The notes beneath the pieces are model-generated. The model was not told the origin of the DNA. It was given only the letters and a program-made list of their open reading frames with translations, and did not search any database. From Aspidiotus rigidus (lineage: Eukaryota > Arthropoda > Insecta > Hemiptera > Diaspididae): a stretch of 64,000 nt of DNA. The DNA lies in contig JAVHKY010000040.1 of the NCBI GenBank assembly GCA_035079385.1, forward strand, positions 496,001 through 560,000, in the 5' to 3' direction. Below, one piece after another: positions 23,305 to 35,091 of this stretch. Numbering within the stretch: position 1 is the stretch's first letter; each line of letters starts with the position of its first letter. Both the position numbers and the translations under genes were made by a program.

Positions 23305-24453
23305 CTAACTTAATGAGTCTCTTTTTTTACTCGTAGATTTGTGAAAAGAATTTTCTTTGATTTTTTTGGTGGGGTTCTTCACTTCCGTATTGGTAGCAGA
23401 ATGTACAGAGCTGGACAAAGAGAGAGGTCGTTTATTTTTGTCCAGAGAGTTAGGATCAGCCGGCATATTAGATTTGTTGATGCCTGTCGGAATAACAGGC
23501 TGCACGTTTACTGTATCAGATTTGTTTGGAGTGTTGAGGTTCTCGGTTGTAGCGGTAGTTATAGCTACTGGCGAAGAATCCTTCGGAGAGTCGCGGTCCA
23601 TGGGATTACCGGGTTTTGTAGCAGCTTCCGTAGTATTGACGTTTGGCTCAATAGAGACAGGAATAATGTCTGAAGGATTTTTGTTAGCTCGAGCAGTTTG
23701 CCGAGCTTTAACAATACGATCTTGAAATGTCTTTTTATCTTCTTCGGTTGGTTGGAGGGGGTTGTGTAATTTTCCTTGTGGCTTATCAATTTGTGAAGAA
23801 ACTTCACAATTAGCAGATTTATGATCGGGTGATTGGCAAATGAAACAAGTTGGTTCGTCGTAGTTGATGAAGATATGATGATCATGCTCGTTGTAAGTGA
23901 GAGTAAAACTGCTCAGTTTAAATACTTCTTCGAAATTCGAAATATAGACTTGTCGGCGGCAGCTAATTATATGTGAGAATTCCTCATCATTTGGATCGGC
24001 TCGTAAGACTGTTACAGGAGACGCTAATTTGAAGTTGAGTTTTTCTATTAGATGTGAATGTAGGATTGAATTTGGAATGGTAGCTGAAACGTTGGAAAAA
24101 ATCACTTTTTTCGCTGGATTTTTGAGGCGACGTCCTTTGATAATTTCATCATCTATGTCAATAGAAGCTCCTTGATTGAAAAATGTGTCGACGAGGTCTT
24201 TTGATTTGAGAAAGATTAAAATTCTATCTTGGCTAATTCTTGATGCGGCTACGATGAATTTAGCATCACCAATTTTGTTTCGTAGGGCGACTAAATATTG
24301 TTTCAGTTGGGATTCTGGTTTGTGTGGGAAAATTATTCCCTGTTCTTCGGATGGAGTGTCGAAACTGATGATCGGAATTATTTTTTTCTGAACGGATTTT
24401 GCGTAAGAAGTTTTCGATGCGCTGTTGTTTGGTTGAGAGGTGCCAGAAGTCAT
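23305..24453 (-). CDS. LINE ORF1: Gag-like RNA-binding protein with a CCHC knuckle
   Basis: This 382-residue intact ORF precedes ORF2 in the same LINE. A structured, mixed alpha/beta-like N-terminal half (about 30-200) is followed by one zinc knuckle, C203-x2-C206-x4-H211-x4-C216 (CFICQSPDHKSANC). A low-complexity tail rich in Asn, Ser, Thr, Pro and Lys ends in a basic Ser/Lys-rich stretch. ORF1 proteins of the I/Jockey group bind element RNA and form the ribonucleoprotein. They often carry up to three CCHC knuckles, so a single one is at the low end. The start at 24453 leaves a 118-nt 5' UTR from the insertion junction, consistent with a full-length element and an internal promoter near the 5' end. 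The ORF at 23565-23885 in another frame is a shadow. Confidence 0.9.
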   Translation of the reverse strand: MTSGTSQPNNSASKTSYAKSVQKKIIPIISFDTPSEEQGIIFPHKPESQLKQYLVALRNKIGDAKFIVAASRISQDRILIFLKSKDLVDTFFNQGASIDIDDEIIKGRRLKNPAKKVIFSNVSATIPNSILHSHLIEKLNFKLASPVTVLRADPNDEEFSHIISCRRQVYISNFEEVFKLSSFTLTYNEHDHHIFINYDEPTCFICQSPDHKSANCEVSSQIDKPQGKLHNPLQPTEEDKKTFQDRIVKARQTARANKNPSDIIPVSIEPNVNTTEAATKPGNPMDRDSPKDSSPVAITTATTENLNTPNKSDTVNVQPVIPTGINKSNMPADPNSLDKNKRPLSLSSSVHSATNTEVKNPTKKIKENSFHKSTSKKRDSLS

Positions 24454-24571
24454 GTTGATGCGTGAACGCGATAGCCGGAGGCTAACGTATTTATCTATTC
24501 AAGCTAAACCACTGATAAACGATAAACGCACAAATGCACTACATAAAACCCACTTTGTAACTCGTGAACTG

Positions 24572-24582
24572 TCAATATAATT
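24572..24582. repeat. LINE target-site duplication, right copy
   Basis: TCAATATAATT, identical to 19137-19147, marks the 5' junction of the LINE. Confidence 0.9.
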
Positions 24583-25904
24583 AAACGTAACCTACAGAAT
24601 CGCATCAACTCAATTGGAAACGCGCTGAGGAATTACTATCAATTATTCGTCGAGAAAATTGTTGATGCCCATCTTCAGGTTGAGACTATATCTAAGTCTC
24701 GAAAAAATTTTTCTAGTAGTTTTGGAGGATATTCGCGGAAAAGAAATGTCTGTCAGCGCAAATATAGGCCTATATAAAGAAACCTGATTTTTTTCATGCT
24801 GAAAATAATGTAAGACATCCAAAGCGTTGAGAAAAATCACTGCTTCGTCCCCCTGTCAACCTTGCTACAGATGTAATACCTCACTTTTCAACCAAGAAAA
24901 GTCGGTAAAAAAGAGCTTTACAATCTTTTTTTCCTTTACGTTATCTTAGCTTAGTATTAGTCTAGTATACTGTATATTAGACTGAGTGGTTCAATTCTTC
25001 ATCACTTTCGAATCCTGGCATCTCTTAAAGCTATCTCCAACTGATATTCCTCTCATGCACTCATAAATTGTATTCACGCTATCATCACCATTTTCTATGG
25101 AATTTCCATCCCAAGATTCTTTATCTAGGAATCCAGCTACAAGGAAATCCCGAAAAACGAAAAAAATCTATGTCGAAGCCAAAGAAGCAACCAATTACCC
25201 ATCAGTCAACCCCTCATTCCTTCCCTCACGCTTCAACCTTTCCAAACGTATTAACAAAATACCTCACTTTTCTAGCTATTGGAAAGTCGATAAAAATATA
25301 TAGCACCCGAACCTGATTCACTCGTTAATCAAACCTCAAATCTCACTCAAAGAAGCCAGTCCAAATTGAAAATGATATTCCCATCTCTTGAGACACCTCA
25401 AATCAACTATGATCCACTATCAATTATGTATACATTAAAAAATGACGTATAAATCAATAATTAATTAAGAATGAAGTTACCAAGGTAGTTTCGCAGCACA
25501 CCGCACCGTCTTGATGAAGACTAAAAATTGTATTCAATCATTCAAACTCAAGGATTTCACTATCGAGTATGACTAATAATAATGAAAATAAAATGAACAA
25601 CCCGCCATTGCCACTATCCGTTCAAAAACAAATTTAACAAAACAAATAAAATTCGACAAAACAAAATTCAAGGCTCTAGGGGCTGTGGGAAGCGAGATAC
25701 AAGTGTACTAAATTTGAATAAAATATCATCGAAAATAAAATTCAATGAACCCTTGGTCAAGAATGAACCAAGAATGAACCTGTTGAATAATGAAAAGTTC
25801 TTCATCACAATACACATACTGATATCAAAAGTGGAGAAAGGATAGGAAAATCCGCTTCTCGTAATGTAAGCAGCTACTCGCAGCTATTCGTAAGCAGCTA
25901 CTCG

Positions 25905-26222
25905 TAGTAGTGAGAAATTTTTCGATAACTACTCATCCAATTTTCAGAACAATTGCAGGTGCACATCTTCAAATATAATACTATAATACGGCCAAGTTAT
26001 AAAAAAATCCATCGGGTAGTTTCGTAGAAGTTCCACGTGCAAAAACATACTCGAAATACTGAGAAATTTCTCAAAAAATTGAAAATTTCTCGAGAACTAC
26101 TAATCCCATTCTCAAAAAAATTGCAGGCACACATCTTCAAATATATTACTACAATACGGCCAAGTTTCAAAAAAATCCATCAGGTAGTTTCGGAGGAGTT
26201 CCACGGACAAAAAAATCTTATA
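25905..26222 (-). repeat. Tandem duplication inside family A
   Basis: Two consecutive units share 'gagaaatttttcgataactac', 'attgcaggtgcacatcttc', 'atacggccaagtt' and 'aaaaaatccatcgggtagtt' blocks, about 150-170 bp each. The 50290-50460 copy has one unit. Internal tandem repetition is another trait of HINE-like elements. Confidence 0.7.
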
Positions 26223-26236
26223 CATACATATATCTA

Positions 26237-26448
26237 TGTCAGATGTAAAATCTTGACAAATCTGGCGATGCTGTGTTTCCACAGAATCGAATCAAAAAGT
26301 CGAGTTCCCGAAGGAAAGGCAGGTCAGCTGACTGCACTCGGAAGGATGAACAGGACGAGAGCGGAATAGCGTTATATGGTCGGAGCTCCGAACTTTGTCT
26401 GTGAGTAGGAGAGTGACGCGACTGACAGTAAGAACGTTCACGTTCTTA
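26237..26448 (+). mobile_element. Solo-LTR-like insertion, second copy
   Basis: It starts TGTCAGAT and aligns with the reverse complement of 3280-3484 throughout (shared 'aggtcagctgactgc', 'aaaaagtcgag'). Direct repeats TATCTA flank it (26231-26236, 26449-26454), a plausible target duplication. It lies in the same TA-rich position of family A as the 3280 copy. Confidence 0.5.
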
Positions 26449-26599
26449 TATCTATATATATATAAGGAAACCGGAAATTTTTTTCATGCCAGTTGTGATC
26501 TAGGACCTCTAAAACGTCGAGAAAGTTCATTGCCCCCTCCCCCACTTACCTTGCTACGGGTGTGATACCGCACTTTTCTAAATAGAAAAGTCGGTAAAA

Positions 26600-29500
26600 A
26601 TTTTGCATCACTGCGTTCATGTAGCCCGCTTGGTTTTTCTTCGCATCTGATCAAGAGGCAGATGGCATGGCGTGCTTCTGCAGTACGATCACAAACATTT
26701 GTCGGATCTGTATTCCTAGACAATGCATCACGCAGGCTGGACAAGTACACATCAATTCACTCAAACAAATTTGATTGGGCTGTATGATCTCCCACGGGTA
26801 AGCCGGAATAAATTTGCTTCGAAATTTACCAATAACCAGCCATTGTTACTCTTACGTTCAAAGACGAATTCGAAAAAAAATTGCGATGACAGAGGGAAAC
26901 CCGCAAGTTATTCGTTTCCCACGGAAAAAAAGGCACCTACACTAGACGCGAATGCTCTTGCGTTTGTATACGCGGCCCTTTTTTTGAAGGTCGAAATTTT
27001 TCCAAGTCCCCCTCCTATTATACATACCTCGGAAGTCAAAATTTTTCCAAGTCCTCTGTTGTTTACGTCGTCAACCTCGGACACGCTCGCGGACGAAGAA
27101 ATTCCCTAAAGATATCCTGCAACAAAAGGGATAGCGTGTTCCACGCTAAAAAAATGACTCTAGTTGCTCTGGGAAGCGAAATACGTGTGCAACACCGGAG
27201 AAACGTGCTTGAAAAAACAAAGTATTTTGTAAAATGACATTTGTCTCGGATAAGTAAAAAATATAAATCAAATGCGAAAAAAACATCATCAAAATGTTTG
27301 TTTCTTCTCGGTGGTGCCTCCTGAATTATTCCAAATGTATGAATTTGAGGACATTATTTCAACTGATTTTCTGGATATTATGTTCCTTATTTTTCCGATT
27401 TTTGTAACCTTCTTCAAAAATCATTCACCTTCCAACAAATTTTTGGCCCAAGCTCAATTGACTTTCCTCGTAATATGATTGGCGTTTGAACAACGTAAGT
27501 TTCATAAGGGTACGATTTATTTCGCGCACAAAATCGAAAGTTAGAAATCACGAAAAAATGACTTTGAGCGGTCAAGAATAATTTTACGAAAAAAATTAAA
27601 AATTAAACATTAAAAAAGGTAACAGAGAAGAAGAGCATTAAACGAAAAAAAAAACAAAAAAATCACGAAAAATTAAAACTTTTGTTCAGAAAATTAATGC
27701 ATATAAGAGGAAGCATAACATAATTATGAAATAAATTCAAAAGGTGAAAAATTTTTACGATAAAAATTAATTCGTTGAAAGACAAGCGCACATTTGGCTT
27801 CGCCCGGTCTGCCACGTTTATTTTTTGGCTGAATGGTATATTAACAGCAACCACAACCGATATCATATTTCCACCGAGTGCTTTAATATACAATCTACCA
27901 GTCAGTTCCTGCTTTTGTAGACAATCTACAGAAGTCCAATCTATTTTTTGTAGCTCAAAAGGAGGAGTCGTTAGAATTCAAGGTCCAGAAATTAGTCGCA
28001 TTATAAGTATTTTTCATGTCTAGAAATACGAGAAAAAGATCCTCGTCCTGATGCTTATCTTTCCAACGGTAAGTGTCAAGACTGAAGGTACCTACATTTG
28101 CTATGATTTCAAACAAACATCTCTCATCCTTGTGAGTGGCTCACGATTGCACTGGACAGGTTTATAGCACTTACTAACGAAGCCACTCCCCACCCAACGT
28201 ATGTTTCGCGGAAAGACTGCATCGGAACAATTTCCGAATATTTTTATTTTTTTCTTCTTTCGTCAGAACACACTGAAAATTTCTTATATTTATTTATTTA
28301 TTTATTTTTTTTTTGGGGGGGGGGAGGAGGGGGAAGGTGCAAAAATTTCGTACATTGTACTTTCTGTTACCACTACTGATTATTTCGTTATACTGGATAC
28401 TTTTTTCGTGGGTCTATTTTTCGTTTAAAAGCCTTCTCCTTTTCGTACAGTTTAATATTTCCTGTTTCATGAATGTAGTCGATCACATTTTGTGTTGTTC
28501 TTAACCAATATACTGTATTGACGTTTTTTCCAGCATCGCTTCCGGACTCATCAATTTTAAAGGACATCACTCACGCAAAATTTCTTGCTTTTTAGTCCAG
28601 TCAAATTAAATATGAACCTAACACAAATGTTCAGCAAAGGTTATTTTGTGCAAATTTGTCGCAAGTGATCTCCTTGAGAACTCCATAAAATCCGCCATCC
28701 TTCGCTAGAGGGCCGAATTTCGACAAAAATCTGTTTTTTTGGTTTTTCTCGCGCGAACCATGCAACGTACGATGAGAATATTTCATTACAAAAATTATCT
28801 TCACTAAATTTATAATGAAACTATAGCGTCTTTTGCGTCGTCGCTACTCGTCGACGACATCCACTTGTAACGTGAGTCCCGATTTTGGAAGAGAAAAACG
28901 ATTTTTTTCCGACAAAAAATTTTCTCAGAAAAAGTGACTTTCAACAACGCGACGAAAATGCTACAGAACTGATACCGACTGTAGATACGCTCCTTTCATC
29001 AGAAAAAGAGGAGGGAAACACAAACTATACCCCTATAAACAGATTTTAAGTATTTTGTTTTGTGAATACTAAATTTCTTCTCCAGAAAAATAATCGTAAG
29101 AACTTCTCCAAACAGGCTGAGCTCTTGTATATTCTTTTGTTTTGTTCGCATACATAAAGGCAGCCCAAGGATCTGCCCCCCCCCCCCCCTCATCTATTGA
29201 TGAATGACATATATAGAACCATCTTCATGTATATGCTGAATAGGAAAACATCAAAGAAATCGAGTTTCCTGGAATATGGGAGTCGAAACGAGGTACTCAG
29301 AAGTAAGGAGGTCGTACTGATCTAAAGGCTGAAATGGACAAGTCTGTTCCTTGAAGGTAGGAGAGAAAAGAGGTGGTGTGTCATCTGACAATTTGATCGC
29401 TTTTTTATTTTTTCAATTATTGTAATTACACAAACTCTCTCTCCACGCTTCTTTCTATGTTTGTATATAAGTTGTGCACTAAATCACCAAAATTTTGAAA

Positions 29501-32500
29501 ACTATTCCAAGTTGTAAGACTTACCTGTAAAACTTATCCGAGTTTGTTAGTAACTTCTGCTGGACGGATTAGGCTAATCTTTCTTTTTAAGTGTGAGCCA
29601 TTGCTTATTGACTAACCTCTCTTGGACGTCGGGTTTTTAAGAGATATCTACACGCGATTTTGCCCTGTACATTTCTTATGGGGAAATTTTTGAGGTGAAA
29701 TTCAATACCTTATCGGAGTTTGTTAGCGATTTCTGCTGGACGGATTGGGCTTCTTTTCTTACCGGCCAGCTTAATTTTTTTTAGATATCCGACCATTATA
29801 CGTAAATTCGTATATTTTCAAAACTAAGTGAACGTAAATTTGTATTTTCAAAATCAAATGAACGTGTGGTCGAACTTTATATGATAGTCAATTATATCAA
29901 AAACTTATTTCCGTTTTTGTTTTCAGGATTATTATGGTATTATTTGTCTGATGGTGTACTTATCGTTCACTGAAGATTGCATATTTTCTCTCGCGTCCGC
30001 TCGAATACCAAACACAAATGATGCACCACATTTAAAAATCTCGGCGGGCTGCAGCATTCGATTAGTATTATTCACTAATCATTACCTCCTGGGAAAACGT
30101 CAAAGTGTAATACCTCGTGTTGGAAGGCGGCAACGGCGACGATGTTTTCGCCACCACAGACAACTAGCGGCACGACAGCGGCCACCGCCACAACGCTACT
30201 CTTCTTATCATGTAATCGAAATACACAACAGGTGTTTGAGCAAACTATTATTCACAGCATCCGACGATTTATCGTTGTCGGTATTGGAACATTCGAAGCA
30301 TTTCGACTGAAATGAATAAATAGAGAAGAGGAAGAAGAAAAAATAAAAAATAAAAAATAGTAAACAGATAAATAAATGAATAATATAAGAGCGAATCGTG
30401 TCGTGAGCGTTTATCATACGATTTCGTGTTTTCGTTCTAGATGACATGGCTTTATGCAAATGAGCAACCATCGGATAAGGGCAACCTATCACTCCATCGC
30501 GGAATAAAGTGATTGATAAGTGCGTGTTAGATTATTAGCGACATTATTTCAAGACTTCCTTTCGTTTAAATTTCGTCCAATTTCGTTGAATTGAGTCGAG
30601 TATTGGCGCTTTTCTATCTTTTCCTTCTTTCCCTTTCTTTACGTAGGTACGTTTTTGTTCTGATATACTTGAACTTATGTAAGTAATAAGTTGATTTTTT
30701 GACACATCTCTTTTATTGATCCATGCTCGAAGAAGTCGTGCAACCTCTAAATGTGTGCAAGTCGCACATATTTTTCGCGAATACGCGATTTTTTATTTAT
30801 TCTATTATTATCGCTTCACTCGTTAATTTGATTTGTTCTTTCAATTTTTTTTATCTTAATCAATCTTTTCATTTGTTCTTTTATAAATTAATGTATTTAC
30901 ATTGTTACTTAAAAGCCTAAGAAATCTTCTTTAACGACGTATAAGTATGTATTATTTTTCTCATCTTACTCGTATCAAATTCGAACGGGTTTAGTGTATA
31001 GCACGCACTTTTTAAGAAAAAAAAAAAAAAAAAAAAAAACTAGAGAATAGAATCAAATAATTTGTTGTCCGCGTATTTCGACAGAATATTGGCCGGTTGT
31101 GAGTCGATAACACACGAAGGAGTTCAAGTCGCGTTGACCTCAAACAATTTGTTTTTTTCAATCATTGAAAACCGGTGTAATCTAAGTACGTAGCAATCTA
31201 TAAAATGTCAACTTTAAGCCAAAGTCATGTCAACAAATAGTTTTTCAGCATGATTCCGTTTTTAATACGACCAAACCATCGGACGAGAGAGGATTCAGAA
31301 AAAAAAAAAAAAGAGGAAGAAGAAAATAGGGAAAATATAATAAATGAAAAGAAGCTTCAACCCGTTTTTGCTGCACGGTACTTAGTACACTTATACGTAA
31401 CAAATTACTCGTAAGATGAAGGTACACGAATACAATAGGTACTGACTCGCTGTTTAGATTAGATGCAGAATAATTTACACATTGCCTGGGTATGAAAATG
31501 AACAAATTTATGAAAAGTGCCATTAATTTTAGAGAAAAAGAGTAATCTGACAAGCGTCACTAACTGCGTTTCTGTTTCCCATCCTCTCTACCGGAAGAAA
31601 GCTAGTTACCGTACACCTATGTATTATTCAATTGCCATACTTGCGAGTACCTAACCTATACAAGAATTAAAATGTCCGATGATTTCGAGTATCAGCTCTA
31701 GTTTAAAATGAATACTCGCGCGACTGGCCCCATCCATCCAGCGGTTTTCATCATTTTGAACGAATATATTTTATCTGCATTTGTATTACATTATTTGAAA
31801 TTTGCGTTCTTATAATTGAATGGCAAATGAGGATGGTATAGGATTTAACGATTTGTAATTATTCATACGATACCAGCATAATGCAAATAAACTAGAGAAA
31901 TTAAAAAATTATTTCAGAACTAACGCTCTGCCTACAACGTATAACCTCTGCACTATTCAACAACTCAGAAACCGTCTCCATCTCCCTCAACCATCTACGT
32001 GCTACCTATATTTCTTCCAACTATTGTAATCGTAAATTATACATTGCAACACTTTACCACCAAATTAACGCGAGCTGTTTACTTACTCGTTTGAGCAGTC
32101 GGATATAACTCGTAAATAAAAAATAAAAAAACAGTCCTCTCGTTATTGACTTTACATTGTAAGTCTCATTCACTTGAACATTTTTGTAATCCTCACTCCC
32201 CATCTGTGCAACCTGATGACAAATTACAATCCTGTTATTTTTGATGTAAGATGACGTATTTGAACTCGTTATTTAAATAAAAAAACTGTGCAGGAAAGCC
32301 AATGTGTTTGATTTGTGTTAAATTGTAATTTACTGAGGAAAAAAATATTCTAGTAACTTCTTAGACCTTTGTACAATTTTCTGTCAACAATCAATCATTA
32401 ATCAGACGGGAACTTGAATGCTGTGATACAAATACTCAAAGATGGGTAAAACAAGGAACAATTCTCAAAATTTTCAATTAGTGGTACGCAAAGCTTTACG

Positions 32501-33850
32501 TCATACTGAAGGTATTTGATATCAAAGAGGCATAAAAACACGTTAAAACGTATGGACTTACAGCTTACTGAATTTGGTTCTGCGCTGACGGTGCATTATT
32601 TGAGTTCATCGTCCATCTTCTCCAATTACACTTCTAGCTTCTTCTTACTTCGGCAGCTGAGAATTTTTTCCATCATCTTTCTTCGCATAGATAAATCAAA
32701 ATTTATCTTTTTTAATTCATGTCTGTTCCCGACTCATTTTCACGAGGATTTTTTGCTAATTAATGCGCAATGACTTGGCGTCGGACAAACTAGATTGTCC
32801 ACAACTGCTCAACTCTTGAAGTGCCAAAAATTAACTCAACGATCAAGTTTACAAGTATTAATATTTTGGGAAGATAACTGATTCTTGCAAACGGGCTGGA
32901 AAAACTTTGTAGTAAAAAATTCATAAGTAAAATCTCACAGCAACACCGGCGTATCCTCCAAACTGTTATGGACTCCCTCATGAATAAATAGACATTTAGT
33001 TATTCATGTCTTCTCAATTCAAACTCTTGTTTTTTTCTTTATAGTTTAGTTACAGTACTGTCAATTCAATCAACGTTGTCAGCAACACCGGATTTTCTTT
33101 TTTTTTTTTGTAAGATATTTCAATTGAATTATTTTTAGTTAAAATGTATTTAGGCAAACATTGTTTCAAGAAATAAATTTTTGTGAATAAAAATTATAGT
33201 AATTGGACTGAAAAGGAGAAAACACTCAAATTGATCAGAAAAGTAACTGCACTATCAAATTATCCACTGGTAACAATTCCTGTAAATCGTTCCTATTTCA
33301 GTCATTCTATCATTGTCTTGCAATTTTTTCAAAGAAGAAAAGAAATTCATCATACTGGACGATAAGGCGTACTCATCAATCTTTTTTCTTGTACGGCAGC
33401 TGATGAAACATTTATATCTTGTATGACAGCGACTTGAAATCAAAAAATTCATAAAGTATGATATCGATCTTGACATTCATATTACTTACTCCAAAAGAAA
33501 AACCAATACGAAAACACACAGTCCGAAGATTATATGCCGTGTAACGCCGCACCGCACCGCGGAGCGCAGCATACAATACATTGATTTTCTATGATGTCAC
33601 CGCACTGATAACTGTAGGTAAAAGTACCCGAAAAGGAGACCATCATCATCATCAACTTCAAGTTAGCCTCACGACGAAAAGTTACAAAGGTATTACGGCA
33701 GTAACGCGATATATCACGCATTGATATTTTCTTTAAATATGGGTAAATACGCGGACAAATTTCTGTAATCGCTCGATTTTCGCATCAAATTTTATCAAAA
33801 ATCAGTCACTGTCACTCTTCGATTGAAGCTAAAGACAGAAAAGAAAAAAA
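26600..33850. other. Long interval without a supported gene
   Basis: I see no recognisable domain in any ORF here (for example 26723-27109, 29951-30310 and 31245-31553). The interval contains poly-G and poly-C tracts near 28315 and 29178, a poly-A tract at 31017-31039, and the direct repeat at 29534/29710. The sequence looks like intergenic or intronic DNA with unclassified old repeats. Confidence 0.45.
29534..29750. repeat. Direct repeat of about 40 bp, spaced about 176 bp
   Basis: Two copies (29534-29574, 29710-29750) share 'gagtttgttag' and 'ttctgctggacggatt' with few differences. The intervening sequence is not repeated. Its nature is unknown. Confidence 0.7.
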
Positions 33851-33928
33851 ATCAAGGCTCTAGGTGCTCTGGGAAGCGCGGTACGAGGGCGCTAAGATTT
33901 CCTGATAGAATAAAATAAAAGATGATAA

Positions 33929-34780
33929 TCTAATATAATTATACAGTAGAATGTTTGTCTGTCTGTCTGGTATGTATGTAGGTACGTCCATAACTTTCAA
34001 AACGCCTTCACCTATAGACCTGGAATTTTTGTTGAAAAATTTCGTTTTATTTGGGTCAGGTTTTTGAATAAATTTCGACGTTCTGACTCCCTCAAGGTGG
34101 AGTAGGGGACGAAAAAATTAGGAAAAAACGGGGATTATCTAGTACTGAAACTGCTTCTCGCTGTACCGTTGACGTACGCGCACGCACGGCGTTGTTCCAA
34201 CCGTTCAAACGCGTTGAGCGGCGCAGTTTTAAAAATTAAATTATCGTGATAACTCAAGTTGTATTCATTTTATGAAAAATTGAAGAGAACAAAAATTGTA
34301 GCCCCTGTAATTTCCTTTCGAATGAGCCCAATTGCAGATTTTTATCAGGAAATTTGGGAACTATTGATATTGTGACTGATGCGTATTCAATATCATTGTG
34401 TTCACACAGAGAGAGCATTTGAACCGGTTGCTCTGGATCAATCTATAAAGACTATTCAAGTTTTACGTATCCAATTTTCGATTTCAAAACGAGACGTTTA
34501 TGTAAAATAATTTCTTGAAAAATTGTCGTCAGAGTTAGAAACTTAAACGTACTGGGTTTGATAAAGAATTGGGAAAATTATATCCGGTTTCTTATATAGG
34601 AAATGACTAAGTGCGTCTCATGCCTCTATACAGACTGATGTAATGCTTCAGGGATATGGTAGGCTTTTTACCTACTGTCTATCCATTTTCTTAATCATTG
34701 CAACTGGTAAAATATTGATGAATTGGTCCGTTTTTTGCTGCAATACAGCCCTCACCTGTCAACTCAACTCTTACCGTTGA
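33929..34780 (+). mobile_element. Helitron, 3' truncated
   Basis: It starts A^TCTAATATAATT and then 'tttgtctgtctgtctgg', the same 5' end style as the element at 35092. The body aligns with the reverse complement of 6274-6888 as far as 'cttaccgttga' (34780). The 3' hairpin-CTAG end is absent, so this copy is truncated or recombined. The element is directly preceded by an 80-bp family A-like piece (33855-33928). Confidence 0.75.
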
Positions 34781-35091
34781 GTAACAGGTAAGGATGAGAT
34801 TTTAGAATAGTAAATTTGGGTACGGTAATAGTGAATTCATGAAGAGTATTCAAATTTATATAAGCAGTAAATGTACGCCGTAAAATCTGAAAATAAAACA
34901 AGAAAAGAAAAAAGAAGATGACGTGATCTTTTTTATAAGGCATGCATTTCCTTCAGTACAACGCCTCTAATATTATTGCCGTCGTGCACTCTCGCTCATC
35001 AGTGGACAATGCTGAACAGAAAAGAACAGCTCCGAGAATACAAGAAAAAGAATGGATGATGGGACACCTTCGACTAGTTCCAAGAATTGAA

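Larger units (their letters stand above)
19148..24571 (-). mobile_element. Complete non-LTR retrotransposon (LINE) with two intact ORFs
   Basis: On the minus strand the element has a 118-bp 5' UTR, ORF1 (24453-23305), a 166-bp spacer, ORF2 (23138-19455), a T-rich 3' UTR, AATAAA at 19178-19173 and a poly(A) tail. The 11-bp duplication TCAATATAATT flanks it (19137-19147, 24572-24582). The uninterrupted target is present in the sister family A copy at 44453-44463 with one substitution. An endonuclease, reverse transcriptase and RNase H in ORF2 place it with the I/R1/LOA/Jockey group; the exact clade is unresolved. Length and open frames suggest a recent, possibly active copy. Confidence 0.95.
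18766..26599 (-). mobile_element. Family A long copy, interrupted by a LINE and a solo-LTR-like element
   Basis: The left end is an A-run followed by a stem-loop (ACTCACGC/GCGTGAGT, 18774-18793) and TACACGACTTTTC. The right end is the hairpin plus GTCGGTAAAA at 26590-26599. Without its insertions the copy is about 2.2 kb, and it aligns end to end with 44101-50614 without that copy's own insertions. Two further GTCGGTAAAA-like ends lie inside (24901-24910 and near 25290), so the unit may itself be a chain of nested elements. Sequence outside the two ends does not match between the copies, which argues for transposition of the unit and against segmental duplication. Confidence 0.7.

Noticed and set aside
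26484..26750. 88-codon minus-strand ORF as an exon
   Set aside because: Its C-terminal third translates the family A end (GTCGGTAAAA hairpin region). The rest has no recognisable homology.
26723..27109. 128-codon ORF
   Set aside because: It owes part of its length to a short direct repeat ('aaatttttccaagtcc') and has no domain; treated as chance.
29951..30310. 119-codon ORF with an Arg-rich stretch
   Set aside because: No family signature; the Arg/Gln run comes from low-complexity sequence.
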